Of a stretch of DNA of 64,000 bases, positions 1 through 12,580 are shown piece by piece. Each line of letters starts with the position of its first letter. Within the stretch, counting starts at the first letter, position 1. The notes under the pieces are model-generated. The model had not been told where the DNA came from. It saw nothing but the letters and a program-made list of their open reading frames with translations, and made no database searches. The translations under genes were made by a program, and so were the position numbers. This DNA is from Caprella mutica (taxonomy: Eukaryota; Arthropoda; Malacostraca; Amphipoda; Caprellidae), in NCBI GenBank assembly GCA_947561585.1, contig CANNZV010000129.1:186001-250000 (forward strand), given 5' to 3'.

Positions 1-109
1 ATGATACTTTAGTTAGTGTTAAATATATCGTTTTTGACGTGTCCCTGATCTAACTCCAAATGATTTTTTTTTTTCAGAGAGGATATCTTAAATTCATGTT
101 CTTTGTATA

Positions 110-1460
110 GGCCCCCACACACTACACGATCCACGAGCCGAGCCGCAGCAGGTCCTCTGGCTCCCGCGAGTCTAATTGACTCGGCTCGTGCTTTCTGCCT
201 GCCAACACATTACACGAGCCGAGCAATAGTTTGGAAGTTTTTTCTATAGAGATAGGTAATACCATGGACATGGAAATTCACATACATGGAAATTTATTGA
301 CATGGAAATTTATTGACATGGAAATTTATTGACATGGAAATTTATTGACATGGAAATTTATTGACATGGAAATTTATTGACATGGAAATTTATTGACATG
401 GAAATTTATTGACATGGAAATTTATTGACATGGAAATTTATTGACATGGAAATTTATTGACATGGAAATTTATTGACATGGAAATTTATTGACATGGAAA
501 TTTATTGTCATGGAAATTTATTGACATGGAAATTTATTGACATGGAAATTTATTGACATGGAAATTTATTGACATGGAAATTTATTGACATGGAAATTTA
601 TTGACATGGAAATTTATTGACATGGAAATTTATTGACATGGAAATTTATTGACATGGAAATTTATTGACATGGAAATTTATTGACATGGAAATTTATTGA
701 CATGGAAATTTATTGACATGGAAATTTATTGACATGGAAATTTATTGACATGGAAATTTATTGACATGGAAATTTATTGACATGGAAATTTATTGACATG
801 GAAATTTATTGACATGGAAATTTATTGACATGGAAATTTATTGACATGGAAATTTATTGACATGGAAATTTATTGACATGGAAATTTATTGACATGGAAA
901 TTTATTTACATTAAATTTATTGACATGGAAATTTATTGACATGGAAATTTATTGACATGGAAATTTATTGACATGGAAATTTATTTACATTAAATTTATT
1001 TACATTAAATTTATTTACATGAGATTTATTCTTAAGAAATTTATTTACATGAAATTAATTTACATTAAATTAATTTACAAGAAATTTACTTATATGAAAT
1101 TTATTCACATGAAAAAAATATACATAAATTTATTTAACATAAATCGTGTTTTACATAATTCGTGTTGTCCTTGTTCGCCCGAGCAAAAGTATTTCCAAGC
1201 TCAGCGGTTTGTCGGAGCGTCTGGACGGCGCTTTAGCTGACCGCAGGCTCGGCTCGTGCTATTTTACCCCCACACACTACCCGAGCCGAGCCACGAGCCA
1301 AGCCAAATATCTGGAAGTGACAGATCAACACGAGCCGAGCCACGAGCCTGATTGCGCGGCTCGTGGCTCGGCTCGAGGACCCCACACACTACACAAGCTG
1401 GCTCGGGGCTCGGCTTGTTTGCTAAGGCTCGGCTCGTGGATCGTGTAGTGTGTGGGGGCC
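110..1460. mobile_element. hAT-like non-autonomous element with internal minisatellite
   Basis: The ends form a perfect 35-bp terminal inverted repeat starting GGCCCCCACACACTACACGA. Several subterminal copies of a CACGAGCCGAGCC motif lie just inside both ends, which is typical of hAT elements. Flanks are TTTGTATA (left) and TTTATTAC (right); the paralogous empty site in copy C reads TTTGTAAC at 62840-62847, consistent with a decayed 8-bp target duplication. There is no transposase; the interior is mainly a 16-bp minisatellite. Confidence 0.8.
263..1003. repeat. 16-bp tandem array
   Basis: About 46 near-identical copies of GACATGGAAATTTATT lie inside the hAT-like element. The array degrades toward the right and fades out by about 1140. 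Reading frames over it are repeat translations. Confidence 0.95.
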
Positions 1461-2957
1461 TTTATTACACACGGTCTGTATGTCACAAAGCAAAACAACA
1501 TATAGGAACAGAAAAAACATCAATAAGGAATCTCCTATTTTCGCACATGAATTTTAGAGGTGATATGAAAAATGCAGGAGAAGATGAGAGGAAAGGGAAG
1601 GCTTTGCCTAGCAAATTGCGGCTATCATTCAGATGGTGACCGGTATCTTCCACCCCGGTAAGTTCTACCACACTTTACGGGTTATGTTTGGCTACTCATT
1701 AATGTTAATCATTTATTAATATTTCGTAAGATACTAAGTAACTTTCATTTTCTTTTAATTTAACCTTTTGTTGGCTAATCACAAGCTGTTTATTTTTCAG
1801 TACAAAATGATAGAAAAGCAGAAAGAAAGGTTGTGTGAACGTACTTTAACAGTGTAATCTATCCTGAAGCTGTCTTTGGTGAAGGGAAGAGAAAGGGGTT
1901 GGAATGCATAAACTTTCGTAATTTGGATTATGCTGTTTTTTCTTGTTTATAATTCTCTAACAGCTATGCTTGCAGTTTTAGAGTGAAGCGCTAGGTTCAT
2001 GCTCTTCAATTAAGAGGTCTTAGATTTTGTATTAGTTAGGCTCGTAGGCTTTTGTCACTGATAGGTGGTAGGTGACTTGGATCATGAAGTCAATTACCTT
2101 TCTGACAGCTCCTTCTAGTCACTTCAATTTAATTTCCTTTCGTCGTCAGCTATATATGACCTTTGGTTACGAAACAGACGTTAAACTTTTAATCATAAAA
2201 ATGATAGGCTTTTCAAATACACGGTCAATTTTTTTTTTTGATTAGGTTCGTCCACCCCTTCATTTTCCTCCTTCATTCGTGAGTCCAGTAACCAGTGCTT
2301 GTGTCTTTTGTAGTCACATTCCTATATAAGTGACTACAATCACTGAGTAGCTATTCTGCATACATGAGCTTTCTCAATGACAGATTTTATGTGATTTTGA
2401 TCATGGAGCCAATTTCCTTTCTGACTGCTTCTTCTCGTCCTTCATGTTGAATTTCTTCCTGACTGCAGCGATATAGCCTTTGACTCAGAAGTAGACGTTT
2501 AAGCCCCTACTAAAGTAAATTGTTCACTTGGGTGGTGGAATTTACAGGGGTGAAATATACCAGGGCGGAACATACGCTCGAAACCATTCAGATGACGTCA
2601 TTTATTTAACCAAATAAAGACTGAATCCCAAATACTCTCTTTCCAATGTATTTTGTTTGAAAACTCTAGGATTATCACTTTTTGTTTTGTTAACAAATGA
2701 AAAGGATTCCGCTATTCATGAATCACCCTGTACCAACAGTGCCAAAATTGCTGCTCGTATAAACGCATTTTATTTACAATTAAATACGTTGAATCTAAAT
2801 TAAAATATTATGTATTCAAATAGGTAATGCACGTTAGTATATCATTGATTTAGTACACAGCTGTTTAATTAATACTCTAATTTATCACATTTGCAGATAA
2901 TAATGATAATGCAGATGTTCATTATATAAATGTTTATCTTTCTATTAATGTTTACAG

Positions 2958-3222
2958 TTATATTATTGCTCACCATATTATATTATTGTTCATCATATCA
3001 TATTAGTGTTCACCATATCATATTATTGTTCTCCATATTACATTATTGTTCACCATATCATATTATTGTTCACCATATCATATTATTGTTCACCATATCA
3101 TATTATTGTTCACCATATCATATTATTGTTCTCCATATTATATTATTGTTCACCATATTATATTATTGTTCACCATATTATATATTGTTCACCATATTAT
3201 ATTATTGTTCTCCACATCTTAT
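2958..3222. repeat. 20-bp tandem array
   Basis: About 13 copies of a unit like TTCACCATATCATATTATTG. Reading frames in three phases over this tract are artefacts of the repeat. Confidence 0.93.
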
Positions 3223-3869
3223 TATTACTAACCGTACCATATTGTCCGTACACCGAATTGAAGAGTGAAAAAGATCACTACACTGACCTCACTCGTTAAG
3301 TTCCCAGGCAACACTAACCACAGACCAGTAAAGTTCCAATGCTGCGTGGACACCACTGCACAATAATTTGAGTGGAGAGAGACCGCGGGAAAATGAGAAC
3401 CAATCAGAGACGGTAGGTGCGTGATGTCACAAAAATTGGAAGTTATTAGAGGGAACTAATTTAAATATTGCTTGTTTTCTATGCTGTTCATTTTGAGGGG
3501 AGACTAAACTAAAACAGTTTTGATTTTAATGCACTCTTTTAGATTAATTTATAGTTTCCATTTATCTGATGATATAGTGAAAATTATCTTTAATATATAC
3601 AATTTTCCCCACTCTTTCTTATTAACAGTGAAGACCATATACTATAGTAACTATACAGTTTACATAATGATATACCACACGAAATAAATTCTTTTTACAG
3701 ACTCACAGTAGATTAATTAGAATTTTTTTTAAAGTTATATTTATAGCATATATTATTGAACATCAATTGGCATCACAGATTAGTGAAAAATAATTAGGGA
3801 TAAAAGAAAACACTTGAATGATTATTTAAAATGTTATTGGTCATGTATCTACCTAGGTTGTAGTTATAA
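3223..3869. other. Unassigned AT-rich DNA
   Basis: No coding frame, inverted repeat or tandem structure that I can support. Confidence 0.5.
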
Positions 3870-4012
3870 GGGTAAGTTCCGAATTACCGGTCTGTTCCAC
3901 ATTTTCTGTCATATAAGAAAAAACTGTATTTTAAAAATTAAATAATTATTAAAAATATAATTTTTCTTATATAACCGAAGATGTGGAACTGACCGGTAAT
4001 TCGAACTTACCC
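3870..4012. mobile_element. MITE, GGGTAAGTTC family, copy 1
   Basis: A fold-back of about 143 bp. The left end GGGTAAGTTCCGAATTACCG pairs with the right end for about 50 bp with few mismatches, leaving a short AT-rich loop. It belongs to the same family as 11776-11971, 31546-31643 and 58966-59153. A right TA flank is present; the left flank is imperfect. Confidence 0.85.
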
Positions 4013-4633
4013 TAGGGCCTAGGTATTTATTGGAATAGGTATCTAATAGCTATGATATTTTAAAACTAATAAATTTATAACACTAGGTATGAAGTTACAG
4101 GTACGCATTGATTAGAATATTAATAGTTTGAAGTATACACACAACTCTATACGATTAACGACTGTTGCGATTTCGAGAGCAATAATAACAGACAATCTTT
4201 TCTTCCCACACTCTGCAGCGGAATGTTTAGTTTTTGGCGTGGACATTGAACAACCAAACAGAACAAGTTCAAATTATAGAAAAATGATTTATGAGATTAT
4301 ATATGAATATTTTGAAACAATAAAGGAATATGAACATTTACAATCACAAAAATATAATTTTCGCATTAGGAGATATCATAAAATATACCTAATAATAACA
4401 TCAGAAATAATGCAATAGCGAATGTAGTAAGAATGATTGAAACGTCACGCACTTACCATTTTGACGTGCCATCAGTCGCTAGATTTTTAAAATGACTGTA
4501 TTGGGACATCTTCTACTTTACTGTTCTGTGACACTAACACAGTGCGTGTCTATAAAGTGGGCGTCTATAAAGTGGGTGTCAACTTTTTTCTACCACTTTT
4601 CCTTGGAAGGCATGCTACTTCCATACCTATATA
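4013..4633. other. Unassigned region with one weak reading frame
   Basis: A 96-codon frame at 4128-4418 (+) has no recognisable family. It is rich in A/T-driven residues and I do not call it a gene. Near 4548-4580 the phrase GTCTATAAAGTGGG occurs twice in tandem. Confidence 0.4.
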
Positions 4634-5637
4634 CACTAGTGGTCATAATATAAGGGTAGGCAAGAACGATTTATCTAAATCTTTAATTTCATAAAAAGTA
4701 CAGAACACACATTATTGAAATTTTGCACGTATTTTCATATAGAGCTCATATGTATTCGTATCAAATTTCAAAGCATTTGAACAAATATTCTACCAATGGT
4801 TCTATATTTAATTTCAAACAATAAATTTAGCTCTGGTCAAAAGTTAAGGGTAGCCATCGTAAACTTTAACTTGATACTTTGTGAATAATTCTTTGCTATA
4901 TCACTTTAATACATTTTCTACCACAAAATTCTACTAATTTTGTACAATATGAAGGAGTTATCCATCTTCCATTCATCCTCAAGAAACGTCCACTATTTTT
5001 CCACATTAGTTGAGTTTCTTCACTAAGTACAGTGTCCAATAATTGTCGTTGCTAGAGGTTTCTGTTGCCAAATGAAGGTCCTAAAGGATTGTACAACATA
5101 TTGCGGCTCAGCAATATGTTGCAACATACCCTGCTACTCATATAAAAAAGTTAGGACCCTATTTGAAAATGAAAATATTGCTCAAATGAGCTGGCCTTCA
5201 CATAGCCCTGAACTCGATCAAATTGAGATTTCTTGGATAATAATTGAAGACTGTACTCAGAGAGGAAACACAACAAATGTGTAAGAATTATGGACATTAC
5301 TGGAAGATGGATAACTCCTACATATTGTGTAAAATTAGTATAACTTTGTGGCAGAAGATGTATTGAAGTGATATAGAAAAGAATTATTCAAAAATTATTG
5401 AGTTATTTGCCGATATCCAGGAATTTTTCAAAGTTTTTTATGGCTACCCTTAACTTTTGACCAGAGCTAAATTTATTGTTTGGGATGAAATATGGAACCA
5501 TTTATAGAATATTTATCCAAATGCTTTGAACTTTCGTAGGAACAACTATGAGCTCTATATAAAAATACATGCAAAACTTTAATAATGTGTGTGCTGTACT
5601 TCTTTTCTTGCCTACCTTCATATTTTAGCCAAAAGTG
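4634..5637 (+). mobile_element. Decayed Tc1-like transposon
   Basis: A 1,004-bp element with TIRs of about 230 bp (4634-4860 and 5430-5637). The outer ends read CACTAGTGGTCATAATAT and, inverted, CACTTTTGGCTAAAATAT. TA target duplications lie at 4632-4633 and 5638-5639. The interior keeps only the C-terminal part of a Tc1 transposase. Confidence 0.85.
5072..5284 (+). pseudogene. Tc1-family transposase C-terminal remnant
   Basis: The translation contains SWPSHSPELDQIEISW, a decayed form of the Tc1 motif W-P-x-x-S-P-D-L-N-P-I-E-x-x-W that holds the third catalytic acid of the DD34E triad. The N-terminal DNA-binding half and the first catalytic Asp are missing. It sits inside the TIRs of 4634-5637, so the element is non-autonomous. 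The listed start is only the frame boundary. Confidence 0.75.
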
Positions 5638-6194
5638 TATATGTACTCAGTGACACTCGCACAGTAACAATGAAACATTATTTGACCTCTGATCATAGTA
5701 CATGGGATAAAAATTCGATTATTTCTCATTATTTTCAAATTTAGGTCGTAACGTATTGAAATTTAGGAAAAATTGAGAAATTTACTTGAAGAAACAACAT
5801 AACAATAAATTTATCTGCCATCATGAATATTTATTTATACATATTACAAACAAAATATAATCTTTAATTTCAGTTTCATCATATATATGTTTAAAAGATA
5901 ATCAAACGGAACCTTAATTGTCTGTCACTGGCAGTGGAACTTTATTGTTGAATTTACAATATTTAAATTTTTCATAAATTGAATTAATTCATATTTAAAA
6001 GATAGATTGATCTGTCTATTATTTCGTATGTGCTCCTTAGCTTATCTTTTAAGCCTTCACTTAACATAACATATTCTTATAATTTATTCCCTTTTTAACT
6101 AATAAAATGTTGTTCGGTTACCACCAAAAACACATTTTTCTTTGAATCAGTTTTATCTAATTTTATACCTTTTGTAAATGAAATCCAGTATTAT
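5638..6194. other. Unassigned AT-rich DNA
   Basis: No supported feature. Confidence 0.5.
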
Positions 6195-6301
6195 GCGGTG
6201 GAATCTTCCGCGGTGGAATTTTCCGGTGGTGGAATATTCCGTGGTGGAACTTACCAGAGGTGGAACTTTCCGTGGTGGAATTTTCTGAGGGGGAATTTTC
6301 C
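6195..6301. repeat. Short GGTGGAATTTTCC minisatellite
   Basis: About seven imperfect copies of a 15-17-bp phrase GGTGGAA(T/C)(T/A)TTCCG. A related phrase, GGTGGAATTTACAGGGGTG, occurs in copies A and C (about 2532 and 63894). Confidence 0.75.
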
Positions 6302-7306
6302 TAGAACCAAATATTTATATACGTAGTCTTTAACGAACTTTAATGTCGTTAGAGTCGATTTTCCAAAAGAGATATAGCAGTTGCTACACATGTGTCCATG
6401 CACACTTGTGTACTGATGCTATTTTTATTGGGCCAAGGGTTGCCTAACAACACTGGCCAATTCATATATTATACTGGTCTGCATATTATGATTTGTATAT
6501 TATACAGATTTTATATAATATAATCTAAAAATACAAGAATATAAAAGATTCTGTGTATATATTTTTAGAAGCAAGATATTTGCTTTTATATTAATGTCGA
6601 CATGTCGATTTTCCAATGGAGTGAACACCAAATAAATTAGATATAACAGCTGCTACACATGCGTGCTTGTACACATGTACTGAAGCTCTTTGTTTAATGA
6701 ATATACCATGGAATACAAATAGATGCTAAATATTTGTGAATAGTTCTCTTCCCTTCCACATTTCGGTTTTCAATGAGTAATTCCTAAATATCCTATCTTA
6801 CTTGTTTGCTATTTGTAGTTTCCATAATCATTTTAGTATGATGCGTGCTGCACACAGACACTTATTTCAATTTACCACGTAATACTATTCATCCACGCAA
6901 ATTCCTATTTTCTGTAATATTGTTAGCGGTGTTTTGAATAGAGTAATGACTCAATGAGTGATACGCAAATTTCCTGTTCAATGAATGAATCATTATTATT
7001 TTTCGTCAGATATCCCTCAAAATTCCCCATTCCTAATTAAGTGAATGGGCGATTTTAACTATTGTGATTGTTCTCCTATTTTGTTTCCCCGAGGTTATGA
7101 CGAGAGTGTGTGATGTTGAAGAAAGCAAAAAAGAATGGAGATAATTTGAATGGTAAAGTGTGTTGAATTTTGGAGGAATGTGGAGATAAGAATGGAAATA
7201 GGTATGCGCAAGCCGTTGAACACAGAGAGAAGGGCTGGTAAATTATAAAGATATCAAGCATTAGTTATACATAACTTGTAGTATGAAATTTTGTTCATTA
7301 CCGACA
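6302..7306. other. Unassigned AT-rich DNA
   Basis: No supported gene. Two short segments repeat loosely (about 6355-6420 and 6595-6690, both with 'gagatatagcagttgctacacatg'-like text), suggesting an old local duplication. Confidence 0.4.
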
Positions 7307-7995
7307 GTTGGGCCCAAGTCGATTGCAAGGGTCACAACAATTGGACTCGCCGAAAATTGAGCTGATGACATTTGGGCCAATGGCAATTGGGCCCCAATAC
7401 AAGAGAGCCTATTACAATTAATCCCCAAGAAATTAAGGCCCAGGGCCACTATTGATCACATTAATAAAATGGTTACATCAGACACTATAGAGAAACTTTA
7501 CTTTGTTATTACAGTAGCAAATTAAGTTGATACCATAGACTCTGATGAAAGTGGACTCGGTTACAATTCAGAGAATTGAGATTTTGCCTTTCTATAAAAG
7601 AATAAAATCCATTCAAAGAATTCTGAAGCCATTCAGAAGATAAAGACAAAATCTTCTTTTCAAACCATGTGTGTGGAGTTTCTGCAACAGTGTCATGGAA
7701 GATCTGCCTCGTACCACTAACGTAATTAAAGGGTGAAGCAGATCAAGCAATGCACAACACAACTCAATATCGTCACCCTACTATTTTTTATTTAGAGCAA
7801 GATTATAGAGCAAGATTACGTTTGAAATAAATTTAAACGTAGAAATACTGAAAATAAAGATTGTACAAAAAATGAAGAATGTTGTAACAGTTTCTTCTTA
7901 ATTGTCTTGGTCCCAAAAATTATTGTCTTGGGGCCCAATTGTCCTGGGCCCAATAGTTTCAGGCTCAATTGTAGGTGGGCTCATTTTGTCTTTAT
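7307..7995. repeat. Probable fold-back with GGGCCC-rich arms
   Basis: Left arm 7307-7448 and right arm 7902-7995 are both made of CAATTGGGCCC-like phrases, in opposite orientation, around an AT-rich core. Similar phrases recur at 8333-8375. The arms are imperfect, so this is a tentative fold-back element. Confidence 0.45.
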
Positions 7996-8120
7996 TGAAC
8001 CAGGCTAAGGAGGAACAGCCTCAATTTTTTTACACATTTTTATTTCCATTCTATATGTCCTTCTATTTTTGTTTTTCTATACTTTCATTTTCTACATTTT
8101 GGCTGTCATTACGGTGCACG

Positions 8121-8312
8121 GCAAATTGCTACTGGGGGAATTGCCACTGAGTGAACTGCCACTGGGAAAACTGCCCATTTGGGGGAATTGCCACTGGGTG
8201 AACTGCCAATGTGGGTGAATTGCCACTGAGTGAACTGCATATGAGGGTGAATTGCCACTGGGTGAATTGACACTGGCTAAATTGGAACTTAGAGAGAATT
8301 GCCACTTGTTTC
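8121..8312. repeat. About 18-bp GAATTGCCACTGGGTGAA array
   Basis: Roughly ten diverged units alternating GAATTGCCACTG and GAACTGCCACTG. A cognate short array is at 8724-8812 (CCCACATGGGCAGTTC). Confidence 0.8.
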
Positions 8313-8723
8313 CCAGTAAACATTACAATGTTGGGCCAACGTGGGCCCAATTCAGAACGAAACTCCGGGCCAACGCTGTCATGCCAATCTCGGTGTATTA
8401 GGCTATCAAAGGCCCGACATTAGTCCACCTCACGGATGTCCACCGGCCCTGAACAGTATAACCACATATAACCAACTTGTTCTTGTTCCATTAGCGCCAG
8501 TACATAGCAGAGATTTTGTCATTTTATATACTTTTAAAGATTTTATAATCAAAACTCTACAATAAATATCTAATGTACTTCCGACTTGTTAATTATCAAT
8601 CTGAAAAAGAAAGAATGTACTCCATTTGTTTTGAATTTCAACTAGGTTTATATAAATCCATTAAATATTTGTGCGAAGGTATAAAATTGGATAAACATAT
8701 TACAGAAATATTTCGTGGCCGGT

Positions 8724-8812
8724 AAATTCCCCCACATGGGCAGTTCCCCCGGTGGTAATTCTCCCACATGGGCAGTTCACCCGTTGGCAATTCCTCCCGT
8801 GGCAACTCCCCT
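8724..8812. repeat. Short CCCACATGGGCAGTTC repeat
   Basis: Three to four phrases alternating a CCCACATGGGCAGTT type and a CGTGGCAA type, just left of the 15-bp array. They read like the reverse-complement style of the 8121-8312 units. Confidence 0.6.
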
Positions 8813-8867
8813 AAAACCGTCTTTACATATAGAAATTGCCGTCTTTATATATCCTTCTATACTTTAT

Positions 8868-9838
8868 TTTTCGATGCTTTGTTTCTCGATACTTTGTCTT
8901 TCGATACTTTGTCTTTCGATACTTTGTCTTTCGAAGCTCTGTCTTTCGATACTTTGTCTTTCGATACTCTGCCTTTCGATACTCTGTCTTTCGATACTCT
9001 GCCTTTCGATACTCTGTCTTTCGATACTTTATCTTTCGATACTTTGTCTTTCGATACTTTTTCTTTTGATACTTTGTCTTTCGATACTTTGTCTTTCGAT
9101 ACTCTGTCTTTCGATACTTTGTCTTTCGATACTCTGTCTTTCAATACTCTGCATGTCTTTCGATACATTGTCTTTAGATACTTTGTCTTTCGACACTCTT
9201 GTCTTTCGATACTCTGTCTTTCGATACTTTGTGTTTCGATTCTTTGTCTTTCGATTCTCAGTCTTTCGATACTCTGTCTTTCGATACTCTGTCTTTCGAT
9301 ACTCAGTCTTTCGATACTCTTTCTTTCGATACTCTGTCTTTCGATACTCAGTTTTTCGATACTGTCTTTCGATACTCTGTCTTTCGATACTCAGTCTTTC
9401 GATTCTCTTTCTTTCGATACTCTGTCTTTCGATACTTTGTCTTTCTATACTTTGTCTATCGATACTTTGTCTTTCGATACTTTGTCTTTCGATACCCTGT
9501 CTTTCGATATTCTGTCTTTCGATACTTTGTCTTTCGATACTTTGTCTTTCGATACTCTGTCTTTCGATACTTTGTCTTTCGATACTTTGTCTTTCGATAC
9601 TTTGTCTTTTGTTTTGATACTATGTCTTTCGATACTCTGTCTTTCGATACTTTGTCTTTCGATACTTTGTCTTTCGATACTTTGTCTTTCGATACTTTGT
9701 CTTTCGATACTCTGTCTTTCGAACCTTGTGTCTTCCGATACTTTGTCTTTCGATACTCTGTCTTTCGATACTCTGTCTTTCGATACTTTGTCTTTCGATA
9801 CTTTGTCTTTCGATACTTTGTCTTTCGATACTCTGTCT
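8868..9838. repeat. 15-bp tandem array
   Basis: About 65 copies of TCTTTCGATACTTTG with T/C alternation at one position. Because 15 is a multiple of three, frames stay open on both strands and give spurious pentapeptide proteins. The array stops abruptly at the truncated 3' side of the LINE at 9841. Confidence 0.95.
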
Positions 9839-9840
9839 TG

Positions 9841-11775
9841 GTAAAAATTATAGCATGCAGACGTTTTGTCAGAGTTTAATGACAATCTGTTTGAGATAGA
9901 CCAACTATTCAAGGATTCTAACTCATGATTGATTGAATTACAAAGATTGCTAGATATATACCCAGAGGAAGAAATCGTAGTATCGCCAGTAAAAAGGATT
10001 GTTTTCAAGGAGGCAGATACGTTAGGTAACTCATTGACATAAAATGTAAAGAGGAGAGGACCCAATACACTACCTTGAGGAATTCCAACAGTGACACTAT
10101 GGTAATCCGAAAAGGAATTACCAATCTTTACCCGCTGTATGCGATTACCCAGATAGCTAGCAAACCATTTGTGAGCAATCAAGATGTCATGTTTCACGGT
10201 GTCAAAAGCTTTGCAATAGTCTATAAAGACCCCTACAACATGATTACGCATTTCAAGCTCTCTACAAATTTAGGTGCAATAACCAACTATAGCATCAACA
10301 GTTGACAATCCCTTTCTAAATCCAAATTGTTCATCACATATTAACGAAAAATTAGTTACAAAAGATAGAATACGATTTGCAATACATCTCTCATAAATCT
10401 TACTAAACAACGGCAAAATAGAAATTGGGCGGTAATTATTCATATCATTTTTATCACCTTTCTTATATACAGGAATTACATCGGCTCGTTTCAAGATATC
10501 AGGGAAAGTTCCATGTACAAAAGACTTGTTAATCAGTATAGTGATGGGGTAACTAAGAATATTTTTACTCAATTTTAACAAGTATACAGAAATCACATTT
10601 ATATCGTACTTAGTATTTTTCAAGTAGCTAATAATTCTCATTACCTCATCTTGAGTTTCAAGGTCTAAATAAAATGAATGGGGGTTACGTATTACATGAG
10701 AAAGCGGATTATTAGAAGACGCGGGTAATGAGTTTTCGATTTTTGCTCCAATATTACAAAAATGATTATTAAAGCTTTCCGCAATATCACAGTCATTAGA
10801 AAGAATAGCACTATCATCAAAAATAGAATTAATTTTATTCTTACAATCGCCCATAGAGATTAGTTTACGAATATCCTTCCAAGTGTTTCTAATATCACTA
10901 ATTCTACTCGAAAATCTTCCCTTATAATAATTTACTTTTGCTTTAATAACAATTCGATTGACATAATTACGCCTTTTTTTTATTATCAGTGTCTGATATG
11001 AGGCCTAACTTACAATTCCTGAAATTCATAGATTTAATTTTAACATATTTCATTATTTCAGACGTTAGCCAAGGATTACAAATACGCTTTTTAGAAACTC
11101 TCTTAATTTTAAGAGGATAAGAATTACAATAAATATAATTTATAGTGTTTAAGACTCCAACTGTAATAGAATTTACATCATCACCATCAATTAAATAATT
11201 CCAGTCAATATAGCAAATTAGGCTATTAAATTTCTCAATATTGGTGTCATTTTCAAGACTAAATTTCACTTCAATTAAATTATCAAGTAAGTCATCAGAA
11301 AGCAATTGCTTTGATATTGTTAAGAAAGTAGTATAATGGTCTGTTGTTTTGTCTAATAAAATACCTGCACGGTTTCCGTAATTAAATGAGAAATTAGTCC
11401 AAATATGGTCTATAAGAGAAGGTTGATGATTCAAGTTGGAAGAAGGGAGCCTAGTGGGCTTTGTTATTACTGGCAGAAATTGAAAAGATCTCATTAGAGC
11501 AGAAAAATGCATAACATCACAATTATCTTGATTTAATAAATTTATGTTAAAGTCACCTAGCAAGCAGATATCCCTATTTAACTCATTAGAAGACAGCAGA
11601 GAGCCAAGTGAATCACAGAATTCTACTATATTACCTATGTGTGGCCTATATATATACCCATAATCACGAGCTTGACTTTATTTAAGGATATTCTCATAGT
11701 GCAAGATTCAACAGCATCATAAGAAATAGAGAACTCATCTAAAATTGGTTCAGAAATTCAACATTTCCTATTTTA
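9841..11775 (-). pseudogene. Decayed EN/RT LINE (Jockey/CR1-type group)
   Basis: Reading right to left: C-terminal part of an EEP-type endonuclease (about 11690-10975), then reverse transcriptase (10854-9841). Endonuclease motifs seen are YRPHIGNI, LLGDFNINLL, SLIDHIWTN and TDHYTTF. RT motifs are KKGDKNDMNNYRPISIL, EQFGFRKGLST, FIDYCKAFDTV (motif A) and GIPQGSVLGPLLF (motif B). Motif C, normally F-A-D-D-T, reads FTGDT, so a catalytic Asp is lost. Further damage: a frameshift in a TA run near 11648-11656, another in an eight-T run at 10974-10981, and a TAA stop at 10270-10272. The 5' part ends at a MITE and the 3' part at the 15-bp array. The clade assignment is approximate. Confidence 0.88.
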
Positions 11776-11971
11776 GGGTAAGTTCCGTGTTATCGTACGG
11801 TTCAAATTTTCTAACACATGAAAATCTTTATATAATAATCATTATTTAACTTTTATTTCAATTGGTATTCATGATACCAATTAGAATAGAAGTTAACTAA
11901 GAATTATAATATTCTCTTTTATGACGTGTCCTAAATTGTAGAACCAACCAATAACTTGGAACTTAGTACCC
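11776..11971. mobile_element. MITE, GGGTAAGTTC family, copy 2
   Basis: A 196-bp fold-back with left end GGGTAAGTTCCGTGTTATCG and a matching inverted right end. TA duplications lie at 11774-11775 and 11972-11973. It abuts the 5' remnant of the LINE. Confidence 0.85.
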
Positions 11972-12580
11972 TACTGCCAAAAACATTTCATAGAGCATAA
12001 AATTGCGGTTTAGAAAAGTAGCACAATAATTATACATATCTAAGTATCCATTAATTACTCACCTATCCTAAGTGAAAGTAAAGCAATGGATGAATTTTAA
12101 AACATTTAATAAACGCACGACTTTAAACTTTTTCATCACAGTCACAAACAATGAAAGACTGTATATTATTATTAATATGCTTATATACGTAGTACTCTAA
12201 TAACTCTAATAGAAATTTTCTTTCTATAACTCATAGAAAATGATATATATAATCAAGGAGTGACAATTATAAATTTCTTGTTACTTTTATTAGCTTTTTA
12301 GTTACCGTTTGGTAACTTAACTGAATCGTGATTTTGTAACTAAAGCGGGGGATGCCTGTACACATAAAATAATTTATAATCTTTTGTTCAACTAGACACT
12401 GTATAAATAAATAATTTCGTTTCCTGATTCCTATTTTGTGTTTTGTCAACAATGAATCCAAAACAGAACAAAACATATCACTTGTTACTGCGTCTTCTTC
12501 GACTGCACGGAATTTCCGCTGAGTTTACCTGCTAAGTTTAACAATTCAGAGAAATAGTTTGACCTCTGTTTTATTCCTAT
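11972..12580. other. Unassigned AT-rich DNA
   Basis: No supported feature; the small frames here are short and compositionally random. Confidence 0.5.

Larger units (their letters stand above)
1..2910. repeat. Dispersed repeat family, copy A
   Basis: Bases 1-109 and 1461-2650 match 62741-62847 and 62848-64000 almost base for base in the same orientation (copy C), and 2640-2910 matches about 16780-17050 (copy B) at lower identity. The copy is split by the hAT-like insertion at 110-1460. No convincing protein is encoded. Exon-like signals are kept in both A and C: a donor CGGTAAGT near 1657, an acceptor TTTTTCAG near 1800 and an AATAAA near 2614. The family may be transcribed, but its class is not recognised. 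Confidence 0.75.

Noticed and set aside
263..1003. CRISPR-like array
   Set aside because: Units are contiguous with no spacers and the sequence is eukaryotic. The same applies to all other arrays here.
4128..4418. 96-residue plus-strand frame
   Set aside because: No recognisable domain, AT-driven composition, no splice or promoter context.
8715..9879. Long frames of 226-358 residues rich in FDTLS, SILCL or VSKDK pentapeptides
   Set aside because: They are translations of a 15-bp array open in several frames on both strands; the open state follows from the period being divisible by three.
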